A stretch of 64,000 nt of DNA from Strix aluco. Taxonomy: Eukaryota; Chordata; Aves; Strigiformes; Strigidae. Within the stretch, counting starts at the first letter, position 1. Every line of letters starts with the position of its first letter. The stretch spans positions 78,357,937 through 78,421,936 of the forward strand of contig NC_133932.1 of assembly GCF_031877795.1 (NCBI RefSeq). Direction: 5' to 3'. This document shows positions 10,986 to 25,006 of the stretch, piece after piece. The notes under the pieces are model-generated. The model was given only the letters and a program-made list of their open reading frames with translations, made no database searches and was not told where the DNA came from. A program made the translations under genes and the position numbers.

Positions 10986-13900
10986 AAAATAGTAATTATA
11001 ATTATATTAAGAGACTGGGCTGTAGCCAAAACAAAATCCCTTTTCACACATTTCTATTTAGATGTAATCCATAAAGCTGCATTTTTATGTCAACACATTG
11101 GCAATGCAATAACCCTGTAGTGGAGGCTGGTATAGGCATAGGCATAGCTATATGCATATTTATTTTATATCAGCTCATTTCTACATGAGTGTGTGTGTAA
11201 TTACATGGCATGTAAGAATTTATTCTCCTGCGTTCACTGGGATATACATACATATCAGCGTGCCATTTACACAGCAAATACTAAATGACTTCAGTTTGTT
11301 ATTCTGAGTGGTGCACTGGTAGCCTAAACTTTTTTGATCAGCTGCAAGCTGGTCTAACTCTTTTATGGCACCAGAGGGGATCACCAGACTTATAACTTCA
11401 TGGAGGCGAGGAACTGGCCCTTGCCACTTGTAGCTTCAAAAAAAAAAAAAAATTTAGACTAATTGCATGAGGTACTACCACTTCCCTCCTCTGATCTGGC
11501 ATCTCCCGTAGCAGCAGATTGTCTCTCTGGCTCGTCCAACCCTGGAGTCAGGCGGTTGTCAAGAACTGACTTTTTCCCCTCTGGTATTTTGGCTCTAGGT
11601 CTCTGGGTTGGAGGCCATGGTTTTCAGCACCTGCTAATAATTTTTTAACAGATGCTAGAAAGGAAAATTTCCAAATGCAGCAGATACAATCTGCTGTAGC
11701 CTGGGTCAAGCATGGACCACAGGATTCATTTGCCCTAGAGATGGGGGACTAACGATGTCCATCGTTTTAGCAGAAATGCTGTCTTCCTTGAAGATGGTGG
11801 TCAGTGTAGTGCCTTCGCTGCAGAGGGGAAGCATACTGTGTGCAAGCTCTTCTCTTTCTGCTGTAACAGCGACTGGCTCCTCCACCAGTATGGGTAGGAG
11901 AATCCACACTGCCAAGAACTATAATTTGCATTTTTTCAAACAAACTTTTATTTAAAATCCAAAGGAAACATTGACTGATTCAATATATGCAGGTTCAAGT
12001 TGCAGTACCGCCACGGGAAGAATTCAGAAGCTCTGTTCCTCGCAGAGATCAAGTCTAAAACAAATCTTGACATAAACCCCCACTTCAATATTTCTGGCAG
12101 CTCTCTGTCCCATGACTTCCACCACCCTTTGCTAAGCAAGTCCCCTGCCCCCTTCCTTCTGTTTTTCTTGTGATACTGTGTGTATTTTAATCCACTATAA
12201 CTATTTGTTCTCATAGCCTTCCCTGGTCAGCAGGAAGTAATGGGACCCCCGAATGGCTCTTGAGAGGCAAGGGAAATAAATAAAAGACAAGGAAATTGAA
12301 ACAGTAACAACGAACATACCATCCAGGGCAGGTTTCCATTAGACTCAGGAGGCAAATGACAACAAGCGTGGAAGGCTGTAGATGAGACAAAATGTCTCAT
12401 AAGATTTTGTCACTCTCTCATGGCACTGGCTAGATATAAATATGTCTTTTTGTCTTTCTCCTGGGTCCTAAGCTGACACAAGGCTCAAACCAGGAGAAAT
12501 ATAGAAGGATGAGCGTTTTCAGAGGGCATGTTACAGCTGGGGTTTCTTCCACTGCCTTTTCCCAGTATGCATGCTTATAACTACATATGCATGCCATATA
12601 CATCTCTAAAGTCAGCCAGGTCTCTATGCTGGTAACTGGTATGGGAGAGCTGCATTGCCTTCCTCCAAGGAGTCCTCGCTCATCCTCAGGTTGTCCACAG
12701 GTGATGGGCACACACGCTTTTTCCCTATCTTGCATTCAGAAGTTACCTTTAAGCTCTCTTTCACAAATTAATTACTTTCAAACATACCCATGATAGGGTC
12801 AGAGCCTGGAGGTGAAATCAGAGTCCAGCTGAATGTTATTCCCCTTCTCCCTTCCTTTTTTAAATTTTTTTTTCCTGCTTGCAATAGTCCTTTTCAAGTT
12901 TGGAAATTAAAGTTATTTTCCTGCCAATGTTTTCTGCTTCCATGTGGCAAACATTTCTCTTTCCAGTGGAGCAGGAGCCAACATGGCTGCCTCAAACATG
13001 CATCAGTTTGGTATAGCCTGTCAACTCTTCCCTAGACAAAGTGAACAACAGTCCTGAGATCTGTTCTCCCTAATCCACTTGCCTGTCACCCCTCAGTTTT
13101 AGTACATCATGCATGAACCTGAGGCAAAGTACTGGCTATTTTTTTCCCATAAATACAATTTTGAGGACATTGCTCATTTTATCTTAACTATGAAACCTTT
13201 TCCAACTTTTCCTGTACCTTTTCAAGTCTGGATATACTAAAAAATGTGACTTAATATCCAAAGCACAGACTTCCACATGATTGTGTCTGAGTGACTACTC
13301 ATCTTATTTGCTCAGGTCACAGATAAATGGATAGTTTGTCCTAACTGTTAGTTTTGCGCACTTTTTATAAGGATGCTGGCCCTTACAAAGTACAGATGAC
13401 TGTTGGTGCAGGGTCTGAGACAGTGTAAAAAGCTGAGGTATCTTGCTGTCCTTTACAGATGGAGGAGGTGAGTGGGCTGTAGAAGTGCATTGGAAGTGTC
13501 AGTGCATGCCCTTATCATTAGGCATCCAGCACATGCACCCTTGGAGAAAGGATTCCTGGTTTGGTGGCTATTATCCATCCTGAACTACAAGGGTTGTTCT
13601 TAAATAAGAAAAGCATGAAACGTAAGGGAAAAGACATCCAAGATGGGTGACAGTTGTTGTCAGTGCATCTTAAATATTGCTGTCAGTTGTTCTTGCTACA
13701 TTCATATTCTTTCATATATGCACATATCTAAAATCAACAAGTATAGTAGTTGTATCTGCTTTTTAAGATATAGGGTTGTGCACCACTTCTAGATAAAATC
13801 CATGGCTGTGGATGAATCTTATCTTGAAACACATGTATTCTGTCCTTTTGCCATGGAGACTAATTAACGTTTTCTGTCATATTTCTGCTCTATTAAGGGG

Positions 13901-16100
13901 CCTGCTTATGGAGTCAGTAGCTAAGTCCTAAGGAAGGGTGACAGATTGTTTTTCTCCCCCTTTCACTTTGTTTTGTTATTTTGCACTCTGGAGAAGAACA
14001 AGTCTAATATTGTCCATGTACTGCTCCTTTTTCATATAGTATGATCGTTGCAGCTTCTGCTGAATAGTCTTTATCTATTTCTAAGGATGCAGAAAAAACC
14101 CCTCTTTGCTTCACATGAATCCATCTTGAACAGTAGACCTTAAATATGGTTTGGGGTTTGCAAGCATTGAGTCAGGTGGTCATGGGTGGATTTTTGCATG
14201 CTAAGTTCAAATAGATGTAAAATGAAGCAGGATTTCAGCTCATAGCATAGGCTAAGTGCCAGCTTCCAAAACCTGTGTTTCAGGGTATATTTTAAGTCTT
14301 GCTTCAGTCTTCATATCATTGTTTACTGTGTTGTCAACAGACTTCTGCTTCTGCTATACTTCTGCCCTTATGATACATGTATTGATGACTGCTTAACTCT
14401 TGCCAGAGCGCGTCTCCCATATTGTGAATAAATTGCAGCTTGAAGTTGCCACTTTTTGCTCCCATTGAGCAATCACCGTTTTATTTATTATGGTGTTGCT
14501 ATGGTTCTGCCATGATGGACTTTGAGTATGATTCTGTTACTCTCAACAAGTACATGAAAAAATGATGGTGTCTTGTCCTCTGATCTGCCGCCTATAAATC
14601 AAACAATATGATTTGACATATAGCTAGTCAAATAATTGCCGAAGACATATGCCAGTTGGGACAAGCCCAAAATGACGTTGAAAAATAGCTGACAAACCCA
14701 TGGTCAGGCATATAATTCAGGGCAGAATGTGCCCCTGCAACTCTATTCAAATAAATCCAATAATGCCTCCGCAAGCAGCTGCTGCTTCACATCTGCCCTC
14801 TTCTTTTGGGGCTACACTTTTTTCTATCACTGTATTAGACACCATAACCTAGCACTGGTCCATAGAACTGCAGCAGTGTGTGCCACGGCCAGCTGGAGTC
14901 TTGGATCAGTGGCACGGCAGTTTTCCATCAGCCGTATGCTGGTGGGGCAGGGACAGAGGTCATTTTGGAGACTGGCAGCCAGTGGGTGCAGCATGAGGGC
15001 AAAGGTTGGGACTGGTGGCGATGATCTGGGAGCTTTTGTTTTCACAGCAACTTGCAGGGAAAGGATGAGGCAATGCAGGGAATGTAAAGAAGGGCAAAGA
15101 CCAGACAGTCTGGATGTCTCTTCTAGACCTTTCAGCAAATAGTGGGGGACACGGACCTTGGCAGCTAGCCGGAGCCAAGTAGCTCAGAAAAGTCCACCAA
15201 GAGGCAAGGGACAGGAATGAATGCAAGACATCCTACACTGACCTTGAGCTCTGACTGATGCCAGGTGCTCATTTCTGCAGTCCTTACCCAAGCCAGACTC
15301 TCCTTGGACCAGGGAGACTTTGGTCTCTGTACGGCCTGCAGATTTTGGGCTCTGACATACCCTACGGTGTGGCAGGTTTCTGCAGAAAGCTGCTGCTGCA
15401 AGGCCATTGCTCGGGGCTTCACCAGGAGAGAGTGAGCATGGGGGGGAAGGGATGTTTCCAAATGAGAAATAGTTTGTTTTTTTTTTTTTTAAATGAGTGA
15501 TTTGTTGGCTTCAGGCAAATGGCAGAAGGTTTTACTGAAAAGGCTTCTTTATGGGATTGTGGTTTTGCTTGGGGTAGCTGAGAGAAGTCTGTAAACCCCA
15601 GGAGCTCAAGGAGTTTGACAGGTTTGACAGGCCTTCCTGCTACTTATGAACAGGAGGCTGGAGCAAGTGTTCCCGAGATCACCTCCCTGCTTTCCGTCAA
15701 AGCATGCTGCCAAGCCAGAGGAAGGGAGAAGCTGTTTTCTTCCCCCATTTTTTTTTTTCGTATTTAAAGACAATCTTAAAAATCTGCATTTCTGGATCTT
15801 TTAAATTTTGTATTTTCTGGGCTCCCCTCAATCCGAAATTCCTGTCAACCTTTCTAGGCTTTGAATTAGACCCTCCCACAGAGCCTTGAGCACCTTGAAA
15901 TCCTTACTGCAATAGTCATTAGTGACAATAGGAGAGTCACACCAAAGACTGGTGTATATCACCTCTAAAGAACATGCCAGCTCTAAAGAGCAATGCTCTC
16001 ACCTGGACCACAATACCACTGTCATCCCTTCTTGTGCTCAATTACCCTACCTTGATTCATGTGCTGCCCTGGCCTAAAGTGAAAGACAGATGAGAAAATA

Positions 16101-16156
16101 ATGAAAATGACAATGGAAATGAAAATGGAAATGAAAATGAAAATGAAAATGAAAAT
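16101..16156. repeat. ATGAAA-type hexanucleotide repeat
   Basis: Alternating ATGAAA and ATGGAA units, about nine copies, the last ones perfect. Confidence 0.9.
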
Positions 16157-19100
16157 TACTGTAGAGCTGCATCTGTGTCATGTGAAATGACAGTAAGGGC
16201 TGCAGCTCCTGGTGCTGACAGGGAGAAGAGCCCTCTTTACCCTCCCTGGGTCAACCTATGTCTATGCACCACTCCTGATCTCAGTAAGGGGACTGAGTGC
16301 TTCTAATTAACAACACATACTTCCCGAGTTTTCAAAGCCAAGGGCTTGGATTTCTGCTGTAACAGCAGTGGCTGCTGCAATACTTAAACCATCACTGGTC
16401 AGAGAGCTGTTCCAATGCATGAGCCGGGGGTCATTGCCCTGGGCATGTGGCAAAGGGAAAGCCTGGAAAGAATCAGTAATTAATGAAAAATGTATACATA
16501 AGGAGGAATTTCCTATTTCTTTGAATGACATTAATTTAATTTAAAAGGAAATCCCGTGACAACTTCCTAGGAAATAAATGCCTTTTTGTAAATCTCTGTT
16601 TGTGGTGAAAAGGTGCTTAGCTGAAAATCAGCTGAATTCTTCTTACTCTGGTTTCTAATTGTGCCTTAGTTCCTAACCCAGCCTGAAGCTTGGAAAACTG
16701 AAATGAGCTCTGACAACATGAACAGGCTGCTTAGGGCAGAACAAACCCAAGAGATTAACTTAAACTTGCCAGTTGAAGCAAGCTTCTGAGCTTTATCAAA
16801 CATGCAGGCTGGAGCCAACATGTGATCCTGCTAATATCTGAGCCCACTAAACCTTCCAGCTGCAAGGAGCAACTTAGACCTGAGGAACTCTCCTACCTCC
16901 TGAAGAGAAGGAGCAGCTTAGCTCCAGAGGCCAGCCTTGTAATTCCTTAGCCTTATCCCTGGCAGCACCTGACCAGCCCACCTTATCCAGCTGGCCCAGC
17001 CTGGAGGCTCATGGGCAAGCCACTTTATTCAGCATCATCTTAAAAAATAGAAATGACAATCCCATAGGCAAAGCACCAGAGAAGGCTAGTTGGACTGAAG
17101 AAAGAAAAGCAAGCCCTCTGGTGTAAACCCTCTAGCTCTCTTCTACCTTCCGCTTTTTTTTTTTAAAAAGTCTTATTCGGGTCTTTTAATACAAATGATG
17201 TATTTCAGCCATTTCATTCTCATACAAGCCAGTTCCTGGTTCTCTGTGTTCACTGTGGTGGGCTGTGTCCTACCATTGTCAAATATTTTCATGGAACAAG
17301 TATTTCTTCCCCTCTTCTATATAGAGAGTAATGAAACTTTGGGGCTTCTCACATACCACCTAGCCACTTAGCTGGTTTCTTTGTGCAAGTCGATAACATA
17401 GCCTCATCTTTCGTATATTACTATTCAATTAGGATAATGACTACAAGCCCTGAATGACTATGCTAGCACTGTGCAAACATCGTAAGAGGTGACCTGTGTC
17501 CCAGAATGCATCATCGAAATAGACAAGACAGGAAATACTAATGTTCCGGCTGTGTAAAGAGGAACAGGTACACCAAAATTTAAGAGACATTTCCACACAG
17601 GAAGTGTATGCTAGAAGCAAAAATTCAATTTGATCCTACCTAGTGCTTTGCCACCTTGTGGTTCTCTCTCTGACTAGCTTTTCTCTCTGGGGGATGAAAT
17701 GTTACCTGCCAAGTCTCCTCCTTGTAGGTGCAGATCAACCAGGGGGACTAGAGGAGTTATCACCACAATCCACAGCTTTCTCACGGTGAGTGCAGACCCC
17801 ATGATGCACATGCTCTGAGTTGCAGCTAGCTGCCAAGCTCTTCCTGTTCACATAGTCATCTGCATCACATTCTACAAATGAAAACCAGAGTGTCCTTCAG
17901 ATACCTCAGTCATTAAACAGTTGGTACAACCATATGAAACCCTTCAGGAGCTGTGGGAATTCCCCTAGAGCTCGCAGCCTGGGATTTGGGGTGCACCTCC
18001 TCCTGTAGCCCTTACTCCCAAGGTATCCCTGCGCCAGGGACTGCCCTTTGCTTGAGTAAGGGATGTCCAACATAGCCTTTCAATTTGACCTCAGCTCCCA
18101 CCCCACAAGTCATTTTTATTTTACTGGGATACCAGTGAAGCTGTAGCTCAGTAACTGATGTTAAGAGGAACTTTTAACACCTCAACAGCAAATGGAGGAG
18201 AGTGTTTCCCATTAGTGGCTGAGGAAGTAGTGCTCCTGTAACTTCAGCCTTGAAAGCTAATGAAGCTCAGATTGTGGCTGTGGCCTTTGATGTAGAGATG
18301 CCTGAGGTCAGTGTAGCTTTCAGAGGTGCCAGTGCTATGCTATGTCACTGCGTTCGTCTGGGCGAGGGCCCAATAATTCTAATCCTGTAATCATGTTTCT
18401 GTAAGCAACAGCATTTATTGTGCAGATAGTGGGGTATAGCTGCAGTGGTAATTAAATCAGGGATACGCTATAGAGGAGAAACTAATCCAACCCTATAATA
18501 TAATTTCCACTAGAGGAAGTTACAGCCAACATCGTCAGTAAATAAGTAGCAAAATATTGGAATCAGTTTAGGGAGAGAGCGCAGGGATAAGAATGCCTTG
18601 TTTGGCCATCTAATCCATCTCCCTGCCAGCACGCTCATTCTGTTAGGGGAGTGATGTTAACACACTGGCAGAAGTCAGGAAATCCAAAGCTGTGCCTTGA
18701 CACTCCATCTTTGGCTCCCACTAATACATGGGGTGGAAGGGTGAAAGCACTCACTGATGAGTTTGGCACTGTTAGCTTTGAATTTAATTCCTTCTCTTGG
18801 GTTGTTTCACAATCTCAGGCCACATACTATGTATTTTATGTCTCCTAAAGTAGGCTGTCATTCCCAGGTGTATGTGCATTGTCAGAAGAACATGATGGCA
18901 TATTCTGCTCTAGTGGGGGGAAATACACATCTGTGTGTAAATATGGTTCATCCAGGAGATAAGGAGAGCCTCCAGCGAGCTGTTCTGCTGTACCAATTAG
19001 TATGTGTTTAGATGTTCTGGCTATTTTATTTTGCACAATCTAATCAACTCCATTATAGATAAATTAGATAAATCTCTTCTTATGTATATCTTTTAAAATC

Positions 19101-20716
19101 AGAGCTCTTTTATATTATATAAGCACTAGATATTGAAAAATACCATTATTTTTAAAAGGAGAAGTGAAAGGGAGTACTTTGTTCCCCTTTTCTATGCTAT
19201 ATTTCTAACTTTGGTGGGGTTTCTGTGTGTGAAATGGCCGCAGAATTGGCTATGAAGAATCAGTTCTATATACCAAGGAAGAATGAAGCATGCTTCTTTA
19301 AAGAAAATATGATGACAAACTGCAGACTTCAGCTGTACTACACACAAATGTATGTGTGCACATATACACGTATATATAGTACGTATATTTACATAAAAAT
19401 ATACACACACAAAACCATTTCCTTTAGCTCAGTGCCTGAAAGTTCATTTGTGGGCATCCTGATTCTTGATATATTATTTGTAAACAGAGGGCCGGGGGAC
19501 TGGAGTATTTCCTTGACTTCAATGGATGATGAGGCCTCAAGCTGTGAACTCAGATTGGGACCTCTAAGTATCCTGCTGCTACCTAACAGCTTGCTGAAAA
19601 ATGACATAATTTGTGACATCAGCAATATGCTCCTTTAATAGAGGTTTGTAAAACGGTTTCCACCCTTGTGTGTCAGGACAAAAACATCTATACTTACTAA
19701 AGCCGAGGTAGCCCCCTCCTGTATTCCTCACACACCTCGCATCCTTTGTAGTTTTTAGGTATAAGTTGCTATGAAGTCCCGATATCTGAAGAACGATAGG
19801 AAATCATTTGGTAATATCTGCCTGAGAACTCCCACCCCATCAGTGCCAGGGAAGATGTCACTTTTCAGGAGAACGGTGGCTGCCAGCGGGAGGTTCAGCA
19901 ATGCAGATTTTAATGCGGAGATTTAATTTCAAATACAATTCACAGTTTGTACATGGTTGAAAAATGTTTATTACCACCTGGATGTCCTGGACACTGTTTT
20001 GGAGGAAATAAATTTCCATTTGGACAATGCCATGTCATTTCAATTGATGCCTTTAAAGCATTTCACAGCTCTGCAAACAAGATGTTTTATACAATTCTAA
20101 TAGTAACAGCAGAAAACGCACCAATTTAAAAATCACCCAAAATAAGAAAAAAAAAAAACCAACACCTCACAGCCTTGGATAACAGGACACTAGCCTGAAA
20201 TTTATTCAAATGTGAGCGTTTTAATGATTTTTGAAAATGCTCTATTCTATAATATAATAAGTAAGAAAAGAATGATTTGCCTTTTGGAAGTGATATCACA
20301 TCTGGGGTAAATTTATTTTAAAATAAGATACAAACTAAAAAGAAAAGTTTTAAAGGATATAAAGATTGTCAGAACCTCAACAGCGGTAGGCGGAGTGTGC
20401 CTTAACATGAGAGTTGGTGCTTTGGATTCATTGCTTCATCGCTGATACACAAAATGAAATCGGTACCTGTTAGGAAGCACACCTTGGGAGTCACAACTGC
20501 GCAGTCACACCTTCAGCATCTACTGGGGTTTCTGGTTGGGGAGAGGTTTGACACACCGTTCAGAAGACTGTACCCTGGGTTTTCCAGCCCACCACAATCC
20601 GCTCCCTGAGGCAAAGGTGCACTGAGTTAAAAAGAACATTGAAGAAGTTGGGAAGGCTGTATGTGAAAATACAGAGACTTCTTCATCTCCCTAAATAGCC
20701 ATGTTGTAGGTCTTCC

Positions 20717-20818
20717 AGGAAGGAAGGAAGGAAGGAAGGAAGGAAGGGAGAAAGAGAGAAAGAGAAAGAGAGAAAGAGAGAAAGAGAGAAAGAGAGAAAG
20801 AGAGAAAGAGAGAAAGAG

Positions 20819-20877
<59 letters not shown>

Positions 20878-20884
20878 AGGAAAG

Positions 20885-20951
<67 letters not shown>

Positions 20952-20956
20952 AAAAA
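20717..20956. repeat. 240-bp pure polypurine microsatellite (GGAA / GAGAAA / GAAA)
   Basis: Every base from 20717 to 20956 is A or G. It is layered: GGAA units first, then GAGAAA-type units, then a long GAAA array with one AGGAAAGAG interruption near 20878-20890. Mirror symmetry and pure purine content make it prone to triplex formation and slippage. A long translated frame on the minus strand (Phe/Leu/Ser-rich) is only the repeat read as codons. Confidence 0.97.
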
Positions 20957-21164
20957 TTATTTTTCAAAGGGGGAAACTGTCCATTGGTGGAGATGTTTAG
21001 GCAGGAGACTAAGGTGCAAGCACAACTTGACAAAGTATAGGGGTAGGAAAGTAAGTTTCCTATTCTTCCCTTGTTCATTTTCTAAGGTTCCTCTTTCTCC
21101 CCTTTTTTGTTGCATCTCTGTACATTTTATAGCATAAAAAAATGACTGTAGTATAAAAAAATTA

Positions 21165-21320
21165 CTAGAAAAGACCTCAGGGTTCACCTAGTGCACCCCC
21201 CTCATGAAGGTCCTGTGGCAAATGCTTACCTAGTCTTCTGTAAAGAAACCTCACCCCTTTCCTTTAGTGACTGATGTTATTGTGCAACATCTTCAATTAG
21301 ATATCTTTTTTGTTTTACAA
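21165..21320 (-). mobile_element. Possible old, diverged CR1-type LINE remnant
   Basis: The plus strand reads GACCTCAGGGTTCACCTAGT, then CACCCCCCTC, then TTACCTAGTCTTCTGTAAAG and AAACCTC. This resembles the reverse complement of the CR1 3' region (GACCT, CATCTAGTCC, CCCCCTGC, ACCTAATCTTCT). No terminal repeat is visible and divergence is high. Confidence 0.35.
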
Positions 21321-24300
21321 ACAGTGAAGATGTTCACGGTTTCCCTTGCTACAGTTAAAGTGATTTCTGCCTATCCTGCCTACGGATGTGGAGAACAAGG
21401 GATGACTCCACCACAGAGTATGAGAGGGCAGGCATGCATCTGTCCTCTCCATCCCCATCCCTCAGCCATTTCTCAGCCACTCTCCACCAGTATTTCCCCA
21501 CTCCTTAGGCTGCCTCTCTGTAAACATTTGCTCTCCAGCTTGTGGTCCGTGTCCACCTACTTCTTACTTGTAGTTGGCTCTCTGTTCAGGTTGGTGACGG
21601 GATGTACAAGAGGAGCAGTAGCGTAAGGGTTTCCACAGACAGCTCCAGATTAAAATCACCTTATATGAACTTTTTACCATAGGAAGAGATGGTTTATCAG
21701 ATATTCTAGGGCTGAATGGGAGGTCTGCGTGGAGGGGGAGCTGCAGAAGCAGAACTCAGTGGGTTCTGCCAGCTCCTCCTCAAATGCCATGGTGAGCCTC
21801 GGGGATGCAAAAATGATCATGTTGAACCCACAATGCAGTCGTTGAGCTTCAACCCTGTCTTTACATCTGTGATAACAGAAATGAAACATGGTGTAGAAGC
21901 ACAAAACAATTTCTGCTTTTGCCCATAACAGTGACTTATAACTAACCTCAGATTTCTGGTGATTTCTGGCCCGGTTTTATGCGCGTTGGCTGTAGCAGGA
22001 GGAAAAGCCATGGCTTCTATTTTCATACTTGGTTCTCACATGAAATAATGGGAGGGGAGAGAAGGAGGGGGGAAGATGCAGCTGCAAAAACAGTCAGTGA
22101 AACATAAAAATCCCTATTGTTTTGTTGTAGTTCTCAGTGCCCTTCAACTTCTGGGCACAGACAAGGCCTCCCCCTGCTCAGGTTCAATACGCAGGGGAGC
22201 CTTGGGGCTCAGAGCTCCCTCCCTACTTTCCCTAAGCCTCGCCGTCAATTGTGCTTTTGTTCAAGGGAAAAAATTTAGCCCAATGCATGCTAATTTATAG
22301 CCAGGGAAGCAATTAAAAAAAAGTTTATTATCCTTCCCCCTCTGCCTCTCAAATGGAGTGTTACAGCAGCAGGGTTTTTTGGTAAACTTGACACAAACTG
22401 ATGCCAGTAAGGGGGGAGTGAGGCCAGGAACCAAGCACAGATCTTTACATCTCCCCTCCATGTGAAAAGGGACAGCCTTCCAATTTTCTCTGTCTGTCTA
22501 TACTTGGGAACGTGCGTGCTTCAGGCAAACCTAGGCACAAAGACACGCTTATTTCCCTGGGCTTTGACAGCAAACGTGCACTGTACACATCGCCCTCACA
22601 CACCCACCTTAACAAATGCTAGTTAGACATTAAAGAAAGGATTGCCTAACATAGTTACAATGTAGAGACATATTTACATTTATTACTGAACTTACTGTGT
22701 GCCTTTTTCTGTAAATTTGGCATATCTTTAATATTCAACAAAATATTAGACACCAATTAATCTGCATGGTGAAGTCAGTTAATCTACTTCACCTCTGGAT
22801 TTTGTAACTCCTTGCAAAATCTCAGAACTGCACCAACAGAGATTTTGCTGTTAGTACAGGATTGGCCTTTTCTTTCAGGGGGAACTGCTTTTTCCAAAAC
22901 TGATTGTAAAGAAAGCTATAGATGTTTCTACCTATTATGTATTTCAAGTGGTCTCTGAGTAGAGCATCACGATGTGGAGCTGAAAGTGAACGCTTTGCAA
23001 TGCACAGGTAGGCTTTCGGGAGTACCCCAACAGTCCTGCGAGCACTGAGGTTGAGGCACGGCACGGCCGTGGGGCAGAGAGGAGTGGGCAGCCTCTGCAG
23101 GGAGAGCTCTGGCTGAGGCATCTCGTGAGCAGAGAGCACAGCTCTTCCCTGCACCCTGACTGAGTACCACACACCTGGGGAACCTTCTTTCAGTAACTCA
23201 AAGTAAAACACAGACCCTTCACTGACAGCCCAAGCACTGATGGTTGAAGAGGGTGGAAGTGATTTTGTTCTCCCACCTGTGCTGTCACACAGCAACACCA
23301 GTGATGTAACTGGACAGCCCTTGCACATCCTTTGCCACTGGCTTCTCCCTCACTTGCAAATATTTAATTCTGTATTACCCAACCACAGGCCTCTTGGTGA
23401 CAAAACTGGAGGCAGGGCTCTCAGGGATGCTCAGATTTGCAGATACGTGCACTATCGACTGCATCTGAGCAGCATTTTTATGTAAGACAGGACATGCAGA
23501 GTTAACATGAAGCATTTCCAGTGGCATCCCACAGTACACCAGACCTGCACAAACACTGCTATATATTAGAGATTACTGCAAAAGCAAGCCAGGAATTAAG
23601 TCAGGTATCAGGAAGCCTAGACCAGGTCTTCCCAGCAGCATGAAATAGGTCTCCCATAAATTCTAGGCTATTGCAGGCATGTCTCACACAGGGACAAGGT
23701 TTTTACCTTTAGCAAGCTTCAGTTTGAAAAATTCCTGATGCATGTGCTTGATATCAGAACTTTAATAACATTAGCAGCTCTAGCAGAAATAGGAGTAAAA
23801 TTATAAGCATAAGACCCAAAGCTATGTGGAGCCACACTTTAAATTACAGAGGCCCAAGAAGGTGGCAGAGGCATTTTGCACTCCTCATTCTCACCAGGCT
23901 GATCAGCTTCAAATGATGCCAGCAGGCAGTGAGCACCGACAACAGCTTTAGGAATTGGGCTGCTTGCATTTCTAAATACATCATTCTGAGCAGCACCTTA
24001 TGGTACTGGCTTTGCTGTCACAGATTTGGGAAGCAATAACCCCAAAGACAGTGAGCCTAGCTGATCTCTCCCCTGCTTGCTGTATGGGCACACGCAGGAC
24101 ATTTCCACTCTGCATCCCATTCCCTGCACCCCTGGACATGGGGAGAAAAGCCCCCCTCCTGTTCCCAGTGAGGGACACCCCCTGCTGGGGGTTGAAGTGA
24201 GACCTGGGGTGCACCGAGGGGACAAGGAGACCCAGTGGGGACTGTGAGGGGGAAGGAAGGGGTAAAGGAGATGGAGGGCACCACTGGTGCCAGGCTGGGG

Positions 24301-24419
24301 TGTGTGTACCTCTCTGCAGGTGGCCTTTCCACAGGCGCCCTGGTCCCAACTGACAGAGTGCTGTGGGCATGAGGGTGGCTGGACAAGACCGTACTGGTGG
24401 TGGTGTAATGGGTGTGATT

Positions 24420-24800
24420 AAGGCATCCCTTCCTCCTTCCCCTTTTCCCCCTTCTCTTTCTCCGCCGGTGACCGGGGGAAGGCGCGGGGCCAGGGGCTGC
24501 TCTCCTTCCCTCCCTGCATTCCCCCCCCCCCCGCCCCCTTCCGCGGCTGCAGCCCGGCGGCCCCGCGGCGGTGTGGGGTGCTGCGGAGGTCCCCTCCCGT
24601 CAACCCGGGCATCGCTGGCAGCTTCTCGAACACGGGTCGGGAGGACGGGGACACCCCCCCCCCCCCCCCCCCCCCTCCCGCCAGCGCGGCAGCTCCTGCA
24701 AATACCAGCACCCCAAAAAAACGTCCCGCAGCCCTGCCCGCCCCGCGGCTCCCCCCGTCCCCGGCTCCCCCGGGGCACCGGGAAAAACAGAAAATAATAT
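24420..24800. other. CpG-rich patch with C homopolymers
   Basis: GC-rich block with C runs at 24521-24532 (12 C) and 24654-24675 (22 C), and several CG-rich stretches between them. Frames open here are artefacts of low stop frequency. It may be a small CpG island at the left boundary of the 24.4-27.4 kb domain. Confidence 0.6.
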
Positions 24801-24971
24801 ACTGCCCTCAAGGGCTTTCTTTCCCTTCTCCCTTCCCCTTTTTTATCTTTAAAACAGTAGTTAAAAAATAGTCCTGTCTCGGTGCTTTGCCATGCTCTGA
24901 ACCTGAGGGAGGTGAAGGAGGGAGAAGAGAGGGTTGCAGCGATGGGATGGACGAAATGCGGTCAAAGTTGG

Positions 24972-25006
<35 letters not shown>

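Larger units (their letters stand above)
4951..24400. other. Intergenic region without recognisable genes
   Basis: Both strands were read for known protein families and splice-bounded exons; none was recognised. The open frames here are short and scattered. Identified contents are a MIR-like SINE at 9560-9705, a GTA repeat at 10962-10985, an ATGAAA-type repeat at 16101-16156, a polypurine microsatellite at 20717-20956 and a possible old CR1 remnant at 21165-21320. Undetected regulatory elements or lncRNA exons are possible. Confidence 0.6.

Noticed and set aside
14729-15142. 137-codon plus-strand frame
   Set aside because: No family resemblance and overlapped by minus-strand frames of similar length.
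18596-18635. CR1-like phrase GGCCATCTAATCCATCTCCC
   Set aside because: Too short and lacking flanking CR1 similarity to call as an element.
20683-21078. 131-codon Phe/Leu/Ser-rich frame on the minus strand
   Set aside because: It is the polypurine microsatellite translated in its complement.
22822-23328. 168-codon minus-strand frame
   Set aside because: No recognisable domain, promoter or splice context; treated as chance.
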